From Tanypteryx hageni (Eukaryota > Arthropoda > Insecta > Odonata > Petaluridae), in assembly GCA_028673005.1 (NCBI GenBank), contig CM054113.1, positions 69,855,850-69,919,849 of the forward strand: a stretch of 64,000 bases of DNA, read 5' to 3'. This document shows, in pieces, positions 36,217 through 49,075 of this stretch; positions within the stretch are counted from its first letter, which is position 1, and every line of letters starts with the position of its first letter. The notes beneath the pieces were generated by a model. That model was not told where the DNA came from. It saw only the letters and a program-made list of their open reading frames with translations, and ran no database searches. The position numbers were made by a program, and so were the translations under genes.

Positions 36217-37985
36217 ATTTATATCGATGTTATTGCGCACCTCTTTTGGCCGTAAGAATGATTTTACTATGATCTTGTTAAGAATGTTGCCTGAGCATGA
36301 TAAGAAAAACGCCTTTAATTGTAAAAACGACAAATTCTGGTGTCCGAACAATTAGCATGCCATATTTTGACAGTTTACAGTTTCAGGCGTTATTTTGTGG
36401 ATTCTGTCCATATTTTAAAACATGAGATGACGTTTTAAAGTGTCGAAACCATGGTCAAAATAAAAGTATTTTAAGTGAAAATATACAAATTTTCTTATTT
36501 TAGAAAATGATATTTATCGCAAATCAAACCTTGTATTGCTAATTCCCACCTCGCTCTGTATTTTAATCAAGATTCGACACAAATGTTAAATTAAGACGAT
36601 CACCCGCTAGCGATTATGTCTAATTCACCAATGCGACCGAGATTCAATCGTAGAAAACATTATAACGAGCGCAATTTATCTCGCGCCATCTTTCTTCCAT
36701 TCATCCTTAAGTCTCCGTTCGCCACCCACGGGATGCGCGGAAATGGTCACAAGGGGAAAAACGAAAAAAGAAAAGATTTCCTCGGTGTGCGACTGAATGA
36801 CTGTGAGAAAGTGACCAATGGATATCCTAATCCTTACGAATAAAGACGTCACTCAAAAAAGCCTTTAAACCCGTTCTTCCGTTCTCCCCCTCCCCTTTCC
36901 TCTCCCAAACCCTCCGAGATCCTCCCACTCAAGCTTTCCCCACCTCTTTCCTTCCTCCCCTTCTCCCCATCTCACACGAAATCTCCTCCCACCATTCTCT
37001 CTGTCTCGTGTATTATAAAACCTCCATCCGAGAAGGAACCTTAAAGGTTGAGCCGAGCAATTCCATTCTGAGTTGGCGTTGTAGTCATTAATCAGTGCGT
37101 TAGACCCGTAGTGGGATGGCGAAGGGTTATGGAGGAAGGGGAGGGCGGATTGAGGCGTGAGATATGAGGAAAACTCTCGGGGAGTTTTTTATTATAATTT
37201 TTTTTTTCGAGGTGTGGCGAATCCGTACGGCCGGAGGGTGTTTCGGAGGACGGGCTGAGAAAGAAAGGAAAGATAAGGGGTATAAAAATGGGAAGTGAAG
37301 AATGAGAAAAGAGGGAGGAGCGGTGTGGGGAATGGAGGGTGGGGCTCGTGTCGAAACGAAAGAGACCATAAGAATCGTGACTAGTTTCGGAGATTCGCGT
37401 GTTCGACTGGCGGGATAGTCTGCTTTTTTCCTTCTTTATCTATCTGGTTCGTTGTGTTTTTCTAAGCCTCGGTTCCTCTGGGCCTTCCGTCTCTATTTAT
37501 TTTCCCTATGTCGCGTTACAAATAATCTCTAGCTGTCTTTTGCTCCGTTTTATTTTTTTCCCCTATTTCTCTGTTTCGCCCATTTTCGCTTTCTTCCGTA
37601 CCTACTTTTATCGGTCTTTTCCCTTCACGCACAATCTCCCGCGCTCTACTCGGACCTATTTAATGACAATCTCTTATGTTTTCTCCTCTCAAACATCATA
37701 TTCTCTCTCATTCGCTCAATTTTTTGCGATGTATCTCAATTTCTCTTTTTTCATACTTCTCCCAATCTTAAGGCTGGTTAAATAATATGGTTGGGATAAC
37801 GATTCCAATTATATAAAACGTTTGATAATATGGAAAATTTTCATCATTCAAACCTCAGTTTCTCTAGATTTATAAAATTAGAGATATATCTTAGAAATGC
37901 TCGAGCAACATCCTTAACTAGATTAGATTAGGGTAATAATTTTGCAAGACTAATAATTCAAAGATTCGTAGATCGAATTTTTAGC
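36217..37985. other. Gene-free DNA
   Basis: Mostly AT-rich, with a CT-rich segment at 36880-37000, a purine-rich segment at 37100-37150 and 37255-37345, and a T/C-rich segment at 37420-37760. No gene is supported. Confidence 0.55.
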
Positions 37986-38010
37986 CTACTTTCCAAAAAA
38001 TGGAAAGTAG
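37986..38010. repeat. Hairpin opening the ~147-bp tandem array
   Basis: CTACTTTCCA (37986-37995) is a perfect complement of TGGAAAGTAG (38001-38010) with an AAAAA loop. It is followed by a GC-richer spacer containing GTGTGTATGTCTGTGTGTCC, then the tandem array. Read on the minus strand this is array, spacer, hairpin, as in the 6785-7614 element. Confidence 0.9.
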
Positions 38011-38089
38011 TCTTATGAGATCGCCTCGGGGCCCGTGTGTATGTCTGTGTGTCCCCTTAAAATCTCCTTAATGAATGAACCGATTCCAA

Positions 38090-39019
38090 CTAAATTTTAG
38101 GCATAGAATCTTCACATAAATTAATGGCCAAAATAACGTCTTTTAACAGGATCGACTAAGCAGGGGTGCCAAAATTGCAAAATTCAACTTTTCGGTAATT
38201 ATAAATTTGGAAGGAATTGGCCCAACCGATTTCAACGAAATTTTGTATGAAATAGGCGTGGAACATAAAATAACAAAATCAAGATGTTTAGTCTAGATAC
38301 AGAAAGCAAGGCTGCCACAATACAAGGGATAAAAAAATATTTTTACACGTACCTATTTGTGTTGAACTTCTCGTCAATTTTAACCAAATTTAATATTTAT
38401 AATACACACATATATACAAAACCATATTAGCATATTTTAACGGAGTCAGCCAAACAGGGGTGCCACAATTGCAAATTAAACTCTTTCAGTAATTAAGGAT
38501 TTTGAAGGAATTGGCCGAACGGATTTCAATTAAATTTTGTATATAAGATTTTTACAATATACCATAATGAAACCAAGAGGTTAAAAGCGGAGCTAAAGAG
38601 CAGGGATACCACAGTAAAAAGTTAAATAATATTTTTTACACGTATTTCTAGAGAACTGACCCAATGGATCTGAACCAAATATAGTATATTTAATCTTCAT
38701 ATCAATAAATAATCAACATTTCATATTTCAACCGAGTCGACTAAACAGGGCTACCATAATATCAAGGTTAGAAATTTTCTGTAACTATTAATTTGGAAGG
38801 TATTGGTTGAACGGATTTCAAAGAAATTTCGTTTGTAGGGCGTGTATGGAATGGCAAAACGAGATGAGTATGTTTAGAACGGATCAAAAAAGCAGGGCTA
38901 TCACAATATGAGGAAAAATAATTTTCTGATTTCAAAGCAAATACATTACTATACGATTATACTAAGGCGAATTTAACGAAAAGCACTTCTGTACCACGGG
39001 AAACCTGTGCACACCCCTG
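38090..39019. repeat. Tandem array, six ~147-bp units
   Basis: A marker of the type CAGGGGTGCCACAATTG recurs at 38161, 38307, 38455, 38601, 38746 and 38893. The spacings are 146, 148, 146, 145 and 147 bp. Each unit also has a stretch like GGAATTGGCCGAACGGATTTCAA followed by AAATTTTGTAT. Units are well diverged from one another while the period is strict. The array ends near GTGCACACCCCTG (39019). No coding capacity is seen. The transposon class is unknown. Confidence 0.88.
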
Positions 39020-42000
39020 CATGTTATATATTAAAATTGTATTGAAAGGAAAGTGGGCGGATTAGTTCTTTTCAGAACTACTTGTTATCTGTATAGGATT
39101 GTGTGCAAGAAATTGTTTCGTGCTTTCTGTGAATTAAAGATGGATGATTGTTGTTCCATATAGCCTATTTTTTTAAATCTTTATTTTCTCCATTCGAAAC
39201 GCGATTTTCACTTTGTCGTCTTGAGGTATCACATCTCTATAGAATTCGTGCAGTCGTCGTCAGCCATAGATATAAGATCAATTTTGATGGAAGCCTTACC
39301 ATAATTTTCCTCGATAATATACGTTTGGATCAATCCGCTTGGACTTTTTTATTCACGTTCGTTTTCAATTCCAGATGAGATTTCGAGATCTATAATTTAT
39401 ATCTGTTCTTCCAAATCCTCAGTTGAGGGCTCGGAGAAAATAAACCGTTTCTCGTGTCGCATCAGTTCCTCTCAAATCATCCGCTTTTCTACTTATCCTT
39501 TATAGTCCTTTCTTCCACCATTCTCTTTCTCTCTCCCTCCCTTCCTTGTGTGTAAGGAGAGGACCTCCCTAAACTCCTTTCCGGCCACTTTCCCCCACCT
39601 TAACTTATTCCCACCTCGCTCATCCATTCATCCTTCCACAGCGCCCTTTAAACCCGGGACAAACGCCGTAAAAACGGACACGAGGGATTATAAAGCAGAA
39701 GACGCAGCCATTTCTTTCCAAAACTTTTTTCTCTTCTTCTTCATCTGAGAGACTTCTTCTTTCTGGGAGCCGTGTGATAGGGAGTTGGGAGTGTGAGAAG
39801 GAGAGGGAAGGGGCGGATAGGTGTGCGTAAGGGTCCTGAGGTGAGGGAGAGAGAGAGAGGAATAAAGAGAGGACTGGCAAATTTACTGCCTTCGCTCCCG
39901 GATAAGTACATGTGCCTCGAGAGGGATTCACGTACAAATTGCCGGAATTTATGCCTTTTGGAGAGAGGAAGAGAGAGGAAGGAAGGGTGTTTAGGGAGGA
40001 GAAAGTGGGGGAAGGCGTTTTTCCTCGTGACCGGAGCACGTGTGTCGCTAAAGGGAGATGATGTCTGGCCTATGAAAGAGAATGGGGAAGATTGGGAGAG
40101 CGGGGGGAGCGGGAGGAGCGTGAGGCGTAAGGTGACGGGGGTGAGAGTGAAAGATGGAAATGGAGGAGGGAGGGGTAAGAAAGGTGAGAGGGTTGGGGGA
40201 GATTATTGCATTCATGCCCGAGCGATGTGAGTGATGTGCTTAGGCCGTGTTTTGCATGACTTAGTGCCTGAGGCGAGCAGCTCTTCCAAGCCATTGAGAG
40301 AGACACACATACAACCGACCACTTTCTTTCTTTATTTCCTCGTGGGTTCATGTGACAGCTCTCAGTCGCCTCTCTCTTTCTCTCTCCACTCTCTCCCTCC
40401 ATTTCCACCTTTCTCTCTTTTTTCTTCGCGTGAGCGGTAAAAATTCCTTTTTTTATTTTTTATAAAAGTGGATACGACGCGATAGGTGAAGACGGGAAAA
40501 AAATTTTAGCGGTTTTATTTTTTTACCGCGATTCATACTAACTCGAGAGTTTTATTCACGGTTTTTCTCAGCGAGCAAAAATGGGGTTGCGTTTCGTCTC
40601 TCTCTCTCTTCCTTCTCTTTCGCTATGGCGTTGTAGTTCGTATTAGATCGGTCCATTTGCACAGGGTGGAATAGTCAGCGAAGGAATTTAATCTGCGATG
40701 CCTGATTTATAATATTATGTGATTTTATGACGTTATGTTATTGTTTCAACATACATCGAGAAATTGAAGACCTATTACTCTGTTACACTAAAAAAAGTTT
40801 CGAAAACCAGATGACGAGTTTGGCTACAAACCTGACGTCATCAGTGATGATTCGCCGATGGCAAATCCTAAGTTATAGTTTGTCAATTTCATTTTAGCAA
40901 TAAGATCAGGTCGAAAATTCTCTTTTTAATCGACGGAGTAGTATGGAAGAGGGCATCCCAAATTCTTTCTGTAATCTGTTCTAATTATCCGGTCAAGGAA
41001 CTAAAATTTTTCGGGCTTCAGTTCAGAATGATTTTCCCCCCACAATTAGTTTTTGCTTTTGGTATACCTTTAGGCGTATCATTTCAGTCGTCCCCTCATT
41101 GATAAATTGTATTCCAGCGCGAGGCGATCGTTTTAGCCTTTTCCGGTTTCAAGAAAATGGCACAGTTCATCCCCACGTCGAAGTCACTCGTTCGACATAC
41201 ATCGACCGCTTTCAACCGGCATCCTTTCTATTCTTCTCGAGCGATAGCCTCGCCAGTTATCGAACCGCACGTGCACGCGGAATAAATCAATTAGTCTACG
41301 TATTCGACTCGTCCACGCGAATTTGTTTAACGATGGGAGCACGAGGCTACTCTTAATAGATCGGCGCGGAAACACCGATGATCTGGCGACGGAGCGAAAA
41401 TTGAAAAAAGTGACAAGCTTGCAGAAAGCGAAGAGTAAATTTTTTTTAAATAACCATCTGGTAATAACGCGATTCTCCCGCTACGCGAATTAAGGAATGT
41501 CTTTTTAAAAAAGAGGACGGCTCTCTTGTCCAGAAGTGCATCGACGAGAAGAGATATGCGAGAAAAGAGGTGGAGAGAGAGAGAGAGGGAAGGATAGAGA
41601 GGGAGAGAGACGATCTTTTAAGTCTCCTCCGCCTAAACACGAGCCTCCTACCTTCTACTCCCTCGTAACCTGTTTCAAGAGTCGCAATAATAATCTGGAT
41701 TTGGACGCGGCTATGCATCAACTGCGTTTCTTGCAGCGCCGCCTGCTCCCCCCTCCCTCTGTGTCTCTCGTCTACCACCTCTTCTCCTCGTCCTTCTCCA
41801 CCTAACTCCCACTACCTTCTCCTCCCCACGTTGCACACACGCACGCAAGACTGCACCCGGAGCCCGTGACTCGCGTATAAATGGTCCAGAATCATCTCAG
41901 CTCTCTCTCTCTCTCCCCTCCTCCGATGGGGTGGTGGAAAGAAAGGGAGGAGAAGGGTAGGGAAGGAGAAGAGGAAGGATGGGTAGGGGGAAAGAAAGAG

Positions 42001-45000
42001 GGGTAGGTAGAGGGGACGGTTGGGGGTTGTCCGACACGGACGGCTTAGCGAGATAGAGCGACTTCGTCTCAATACACGAGGCGTTTACATTGCATTATTG
42101 CGCGATCGTTAGCGAGGGGTGTTTTTTTCCTCTCTCTCTTCCCTTTTGTCTTCCTTTGCGAACGCTGTTTGTCGATTCAGGAGACCACTGCTCTTTCGCT
42201 TGATTGCTATCCGCCACTTTTTTATAAAGTGACAGCCGTTTAGTCTAACGCGAAAATATGGGGATTTTTTTTCGTTCGGCGGAGGTGGCGTGGAATGGGA
42301 GGGAGTTAAGGGACGAGTGAGAAATGTTATTCGTTCTTCGGGATCGTTCGAGTGAGGTAATGGGTATTTTTAGTGCTTACCTTATGCGGTTAAATGGGTT
42401 TATGAATAAATTGCGGCGGGCGAAAATTAAGTCATAATAATGGAGGTCTATTTAAGTCGATCTTTATGTTTTTTGTGCGTGCGGATGTAGTCGATGAGTC
42501 GCATCGAAATTGGAATAATAAGTGGAGATTACTATCGTGGTACGAAAAAAGGGGGACTAATGGAAGATAATTTCCGTAGTTGATGTCATTAATGCCTTTA
42601 GCGTTTAACCACGGGCAGAGAAAAGCTCAATGAATTAGTAAGGTTTTTAATGCGTTTCAAATATTCATAGCTTGGTAAAAACCGGGGATCGATTCGACCA
42701 CAGTATTGGCATTCTTACATCAAAAATTAAATATTCAACGCGTTCAGGAAAGTTTCATTCATCAATTTTTTGCCTTCGCATGTAATTATTGACTTATTGC
42801 CTTCGGGTTACCTCAGGCACGTAAAGCATTTACAATTAGCCCAGGGGTATGGAAGTATATTCTTAAAGAACGGTGGAATTTTTAAACTTCTCTACGATGC
42901 AATCATTCTTTTGATGTTTAATTTTGAAGTTAATTTTGTGAAAGCATAGGCAGAAAGAAAAAGAGTAGCATTGTAAAATCGAAAAATCTATTTCTGAAAA
43001 AAAGGGTCTTTTATAGATAAATTAAGGATATCTAAACGTTCTAAAATGGTGGCATGGCCTTCCATAATTTTAGCACATATACACAAACTTTTGACTTGGA
43101 TTCTTTCTATGGGTCTTGTTTCAATCCCACCAGTTTCCGCAATGGGTTTACCTACCCGCACTGCTGTAGTAGAAATTGTAACATCGGATTTGTGAGACAA
43201 GGTACACCCAAGAGTTATAGAAGTCAGCAGTTGATATCAATCGAGACTAAATAACAGGAGTGAAACTTTTGTGGTTCTTAAGAGCGAAGATTTTTGTCTC
43301 ATAGATATTGCGAAGGCATTTCAATCTTCGTGAAGATTAACCGTCCGAAGCGCTTTATTTAAAAATTGATTCTGCCTCAATTGTCATCACCAAATTATTC
43401 ATCGAAGTCTTTTCCGTTCTGATCTTTCGGCATTACTTTCTTTTTCGTATAAATATCGACTTCTGCGGCCGATATCCGAAGCGAAAGAAAACTTCCCGAA
43501 ATGCTTCTCTTATGTTTACCTACATTTTAATGAGAGAAAACGCGCACCATCAATTTCGCACATCGTTGGGCTGCGTAAACATATGTTCAAACGATCAAAT
43601 ATTTTGGAATCGTCTCATAACTCGTTACGGAGTTTTAGCGACGGAGATGACAGCTCAAATTTATCACGAGGGCGCTTTCGCGCAGACGCTCCTCTCTTGT
43701 TCTGCCAGTTTCAGCCCTTCCTCTCTGTTTTACACTCGTCTCCTGGAGCCTTTGTGACTGTGGAACCTTTGGCGACTGCCCGAGACTTGGGTCATACGTC
43801 ATCGGTCTCCTTTTGTGCTCTCATCTTCTCTCTCTCTTTTTCTTCTTTCATTTCGTACCCTTCATCTTGGCTTTATACTTATCTACTTTCCGCTTTTCCT
43901 CTACTTTCTCTCTTTTTTGCTTTATCTCGTCTTTTTTCTTCGCTAACCGCGGAAAAGCGAAAAATTCGATGTGTATGCGAGGAGGAAATTTTTTTCGGTA
44001 ATGACCCGCTGTAGTTCCGCAAATAACATCAAAGGATATTCATTTGGCAATGAAAAGCTTTACTTAATTACTCACTTCATATAGTTTAAAGTAAATATGA
44101 GGTGGCAGACGTTGATATCAGAATCTATTAAACATTTGTCAAAAAAGAGGATAATGAGTTTATGTACGCGGGAATATGAACGCAACAGTGCGTGTAAAAA
44201 CTGATGGAATGAAGGAAAATGGCCGTAATTAAAAGATAGGTTATTTTTTTCAGATTTTCCAAACGGATGTCGAAACCGAATTTAATGCTATCTGAAGATG
44301 AAACTGCAAATGATGTAAACATGTTGTATCGAAAAGTTATTATGGGAACTAACATCCTAAAAGAGGGTTTTATTTTTGTGACTCGTTTCTAAAATGTTAG
44401 ATCTTTAAAGCCCAATCGACTGTATTTTTAACGAAATGCGGGTGTTGTGACGGAATCAAATTTTATTTACGATCAGTTAAATATAGATCACTACCAAATT
44501 CGATAGACATTCAGATATCCACCGAATAAATTTGTCGAGACCTTCGAACATTTTAAGAGGCTGATCGCGCACATGGCTACCTTTTATGACCAAAATATAT
44601 AGCGTTTTTATGCGTAGAGTTTATATCCTCGCTCCAAACAACAAAATAAAGATGCGGTCAACAATTTAGGCACGTTTCGGTTGTAAAGATCTAAAAAAAA
44701 TACGGAAACACCTCTTCAACGCGAGGCACTTAAAAAAAAAAGACATTAAAGGTTTGGCGACAGCTAGGGTGTAACAGGGTTAGTCACGGAAGTGTGTATG
44801 CCTATTTTGGTCACGTTCTTATATCATGGAATGCAAAATTACAGCATGTAGTCTTATGAGCCGACGCAACCACATTATAGAGAGGGGAGAAAAAGAGGAA
44901 AAAATTACAGAATAAACAAAAGAAGCTATATGGGCGTTCCACTTGCCACGACCGCGTCGTTATTATTAACACGGTCGAAGGGTGATGATGTTCTTCGAGA

Positions 45001-45322
45001 GCGTGGGGGAAGAAGAAGATAGAGGAGGAGAGGTAGAGAATGAAGAAGGGGGAAGAGTAGTCGAGAGGAGCGAGTGAGAAGGGGGTGGAAGGCGAAGTAA
45101 GCGCCACCAGCTCCCCCTCCCCCTTAGAAAAGTCATCCTCAAGCTCCTCTATTTTCGTCAATCTTTAATGCCCTTCGAGGGGAGTTTGCGGCGAAGCGAG
45201 GAGGCAGCGAAAAATGAAAGAGGGACGGATTCCTATAGAGCGTGGCGCATTTTCGCTTACAGCGATGTCTTCGGAAGCCTTTTTTTCTGGAAGGTCTATA
45301 TCACTTTCTTTCTCTCTCTCTA

Positions 45323-45353
<31 letters not shown>

Positions 45354-45947
45354 TTCACTCAAGGCTCTTTCGGGTTGTTGATTGCGATATGGTTTTGCAT
45401 TTGCTTGTTTATTTCGTTCCCTTTCAGCTACTTAAGATGATGGCGAGTAGCTGAAAACTCTTTCCTTCCATATCTCTCTCTCTCTCTGTCTCTCTCTCTT
45501 TCACTTCACTCTTTAAATTCGCGACTGGATGCTGTCCATTTCTCTCTCTCCCTTTTCGATTTACCAAAAGGGAGTGAAAGGGTTCAGGCGGATGATTGGC
45601 GCTTCGAAATGGTTTATGAATAACTCTCCTTCTTCTAGACTTTTTCACTCCATTTCGCATTTCTTTTTTTTTAACTCTGACGCCGCACTAGATCCACGAA
45701 AAGAGCGTGTCAGCCGACGCATTTCAAAATGAAAATAAAGGCACTGACACGCGCGATTGGTTTTTCAGAAGGCCAATTCTGGTGGCGGGCGTTACTGTCA
45801 ACATTCTGACCAGTTTCTTTTTAATGTTCGTTGCGCGGTTTTCTTTTGCCTCAGTGGTCGACGGTTTGAGATTATTCGCTTCAATACTTCAAGGGAATAA
45901 GGTAATAGGATGCGTCTTTCGATGCGAAGTGTGTACTTTGGTGCGTC
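39020..45947. other. Gene-free DNA with several simple tracts
   Basis: Tracts include purine-rich 39780-39880 and 40080-40200, CT-rich 40365-40420, GA-rich 41565-41612, CT and purine blocks at 41900-42010, purine-rich 44995-45090, and (CT)n at 45306-45358 and 45473-45500. A TGACGTCA word is at 40833-40840. Open frames up to 145 codons are compositional or unrecognised. No exon with convincing splice sites and conserved protein was found. Confidence 0.5.
45306..45358. repeat. (CT)n microsatellite
   Basis: A near-continuous CT run with a few T or A interruptions. A second, shorter CT run is at 45473-45500. Confidence 0.9.
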
Positions 45948-46234
45948 CAGGGCCACCGAGAGGGTGCAGACACCGGGGCAAAATCCCCGGGGCCCGAAAT
46001 AGGATATGAAATTTTAAAATATTAATAAATGAATTGGCCAAGTAGCAGAAATATAAGTGATAAACATAAATTTTAATGGGAACATTTTTGCGGTCTTGCC
46101 AACACCCACAGTGTTTAACGTAAATGCAAAAAATGCAGTATGTATACGGTTAGTAGGTATGTAGAAATGTTAATTATTACAGGGGGCATACCCCAATCCT
46201 TCCCCAGGTCCCCTGTCATCTATTGGCGGCCCTG
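45948..46234. mobile_element. hAT-like MITE (287 bp)
   Basis: It begins CAGGGCCACCGAGAGGG and ends TTGGCGGCCCTG, so the inverted tips are CAGGGCCACC and CAGGGCCGCC. Just inside the left end is CCGGGGCAAAATCCCCGGGGCCC, itself palindromic, like the GGCGCCCCGGGCC of the 13101 element. The 8-bp flanks (GGTGCGTC and AGAGCATA) do not match, so the duplication has decayed or an edge is altered. No coding capacity. Confidence 0.7.
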
Positions 46235-48787
46235 AGAGCATATAAAGATCAGAACCAAATGCCCATGTCGGCAGCCAATCTGGCGTCAGTAACAGTGATT
46301 TTTTTATTAGAATCTTAATAGATTCTAATTTTAAAAATATTAGAATCTACTATTATTTTTTAGAATTTGCTGTCGGTAAATCAACCATGATGACATATTG
46401 AGTCAATTTGAATTCAGCCGTAAGGCGAGCTATATAATTCCCTGTTGAACTTGCGTAGGATAGCTCATAAGGCATTTCAGGTCGTTTCCTCCATTTGCTC
46501 TAGATTGAATAAACAAAAGGGAATACTGGAATGATTTTGCGCTTCAAAGATCGTTACTCATTCTAACACGTCCGCGCACACACCGGAATCCAATTCCCGT
46601 TCCCTTTGTTTCGTCCTTAGCGAATGGGAAAGGTGTCGCAACGGCGCACGTCACTACACGCGCCGCCTGTTTGAGCTTATTAGTGTGACTAATATCAGGA
46701 TCGACTGATTAATCGGTTCTTTTTTTAGTGCCGTCGCGATTTTAAACGGCGTCGGCGGAACCGGCCTTTTCCCCCCTCGCGACAGATAGGTAAACACCTC
46801 GCTCGGATGCAAATTAACGCCATTATGAGCGGCAATATGTTCAGACGCGAGATGGAAGCGTGTCTTTCCGCCAATTTTTTTCCCCTCTCGAGTGACGGCT
46901 TGACGCCGCTTTCGCAATTTGTGTTCATTCACATCGAAATGCAACGCCCGAAGTGATGCACGGGAACACGTGCGCTTTTTTTCATGGATTTTACGGCGGG
47001 GTGAGGGGAGTTGGGAGGAGTGTAGGGGGAAGGAGGGAGTATGGAGACTTATTGCTCGGAATAAAAAAAAAGCCAATGCGAAATAGGAAGTGCTGTATCT
47101 TCCTTCTCCATCCGGCGACGTTCATTTTGACGATGCATTGCATTTCCCCTCGAGCAAAGAGCGTGCATTATGGGATGCGACGTCTGGCAAAACAGTGTTG
47201 CAATAAGGGTTCCGTCCTATTTGTTTTGCAAATGTTCTCCAGTGCCAGCGGGATTTATGCATTTTAAAAAATATCCGCCTCCTTTTTCTTTTTAATACTC
47301 TCCCCGAGGACGAAAAACAGCATAAAACCTACCTTATTTTATATTTCCTTAGTGAATTGATGATAGCACCATAGCGAGAAATGTTGAACTCTCAGTGACA
47401 ATAGCGATCAAAACAAATTTCCACTCATCAGAATCCACGATCTTTTTGTCGAAAGGCAGTTGCTTCACCACGCCTTTGAACAGGATAAGTTAGGCTTTCA
47501 CGTCTTATGAATAAGTCGAATTACTGCGAAAATGACCCTTTTGTGAGCCTTAAAAAATTCCTAAACGAGTAAAATGCTTTTTATGGATCCACGCTTTGAA
47601 TGTCACTTTTTTCGTATGATCAATATAAGTTTCCAAGCATTTTCCGAGTTTTTTGTGTGCAATAGTTACTTTTTTTAGATACTGAAAATTGTAGGCGAAA
47701 AAATGATAATTTGGATTCGTTATGGGCTTAAAAGGGTAAATATTTTTTTAGGTTTTATTTTCATGGAGTTTATTTAATCTTTAATGATAAGTTGTGGTAG
47801 GAACTTCAAAATTTGGACGCCTTTTCACAGTGTTTATCCTCCTAAATCGCAAAGCAATGTATGGTTTCAGTTATGTGAAATAATTTTCATATAAATTTAT
47901 CGAATTAATCTATGGCGATTTTAATCTTCTACTCTCGAGTACTCATTATTTCAGTCGTAAATTTAGTGATTATGTATCGATAAGATGAATACGTGGGATT
48001 GAAAGATTTGAAGGGGCATGATGACGTAACGTGTGTAAGATAAGCTCTTGGCCATTCCCCGTCGCATATGTAACACTTTTCATCCACCCGGCATCTTTTT
48101 TTCCTCTTTGACTCCGATCGTAAAACTGCTCGCGTGAATTCTCGGCTCGGTGCGAATGACAATATGCGCCCGCCCTCTCCCTATTGCTTTCCTTGAGGTC
48201 GTTTCGGATTCCTAGCTGACCGCATGCAAGGGTGGAGAGGAGAATGGGTGAAGGAAATAGGGCAAGGTTAAGGTAGGAGTGAGGAGACGTGGAGAAGTGG
48301 AAGGAAATCGAAGGAAAAATAGAAGGATCGCCCATTTCGCGCCATTTATTCGTTATCTAACGACTTCATAAATTCTACGCGTTTCCTTTAGCGGAGCGAG
48401 CCGCCCTCGCCTCGCAAAGACTTCAATAGCTGATCTCCCGATAAATATAATTGGAACTGAAATTGGATCGTAGCAGAGGATAGTAATGGAATGTGTTGTT
48501 ATTAATAAAAACGAAAACACGATTCTAATATGAATACAATGTTTCTCTAATATAAATGAAGTCATTTACTTTTCTATGCAAAAGGCGGCAGATAAGGGTT
48601 TGTTCCTTGAAAAAATATTGTTTAGGTGTTATTTATCGTTAATTGAAGGTGCCACCTGTACATTGTCGTAAGTAAGCCATCCGGCAAGCACTTCTAACAC
48701 CGAAGATCGAATGAGAATCTTCATTTAAAATCAGTATGTTCTAAAGTAAATTAAAATCGTGTTGACGCAATTGTGTACTAATTAAAG
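46235..48787. other. Gene-free DNA with a small TA-rich inverted repeat
   Basis: ATTAGAATCT (46306-46315) pairs with AGATTCTAAT (46320-46329) across a TAAT loop, and ATTAGAATCT occurs a third time at 46339-46348. Beyond this, GC-richer DNA at 46560-47270 and AT-rich DNA at 47280-48780 carry no recognisable genes. Confidence 0.55.
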
Positions 48788-49075
48788 CAGCGGCTCCCAA
48801 CATTTTTGCAGGCGCGGCAGCCTTTCAAATAATAATAGAGATTAGCGGCACCCTGCCTTAAAAAAGGTTGTAATATTTATTAATACGGGTATCACAACGT
48901 CTGAACGCATTCACTTATTATTATTACACCATCATCAATTTATTGGAGGAAAGATTATTGCCCTAACAACCTCTCAACATTTCCAAATCGTTTGCTTATC
49001 CATTTAACGACCTTTTTCGCGGCGCCTCTTAACAACCAGATGCGGCAACCGGGCCAGAAAACTGTATCAAGGGAG
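48788..49075. mobile_element. hAT-derived fragment
   Basis: It begins CAGCGGCTCCCAACATTTTT followed by GCGCGGCAGCC, the style of a hAT terminus. Near the other end is CGCGGCGCCTCTTAACAACC, then ATGCGGCAACCGGGCC. The right tip CAG...CTG is not evident and no target duplication was found. The boundaries on the right are approximate. Confidence 0.6.

Noticed and set aside
36067..36355. Tyr/Ile-rich open frames over the TA run
   Set aside because: Artefact of (TA)n and (GT)n repeats.
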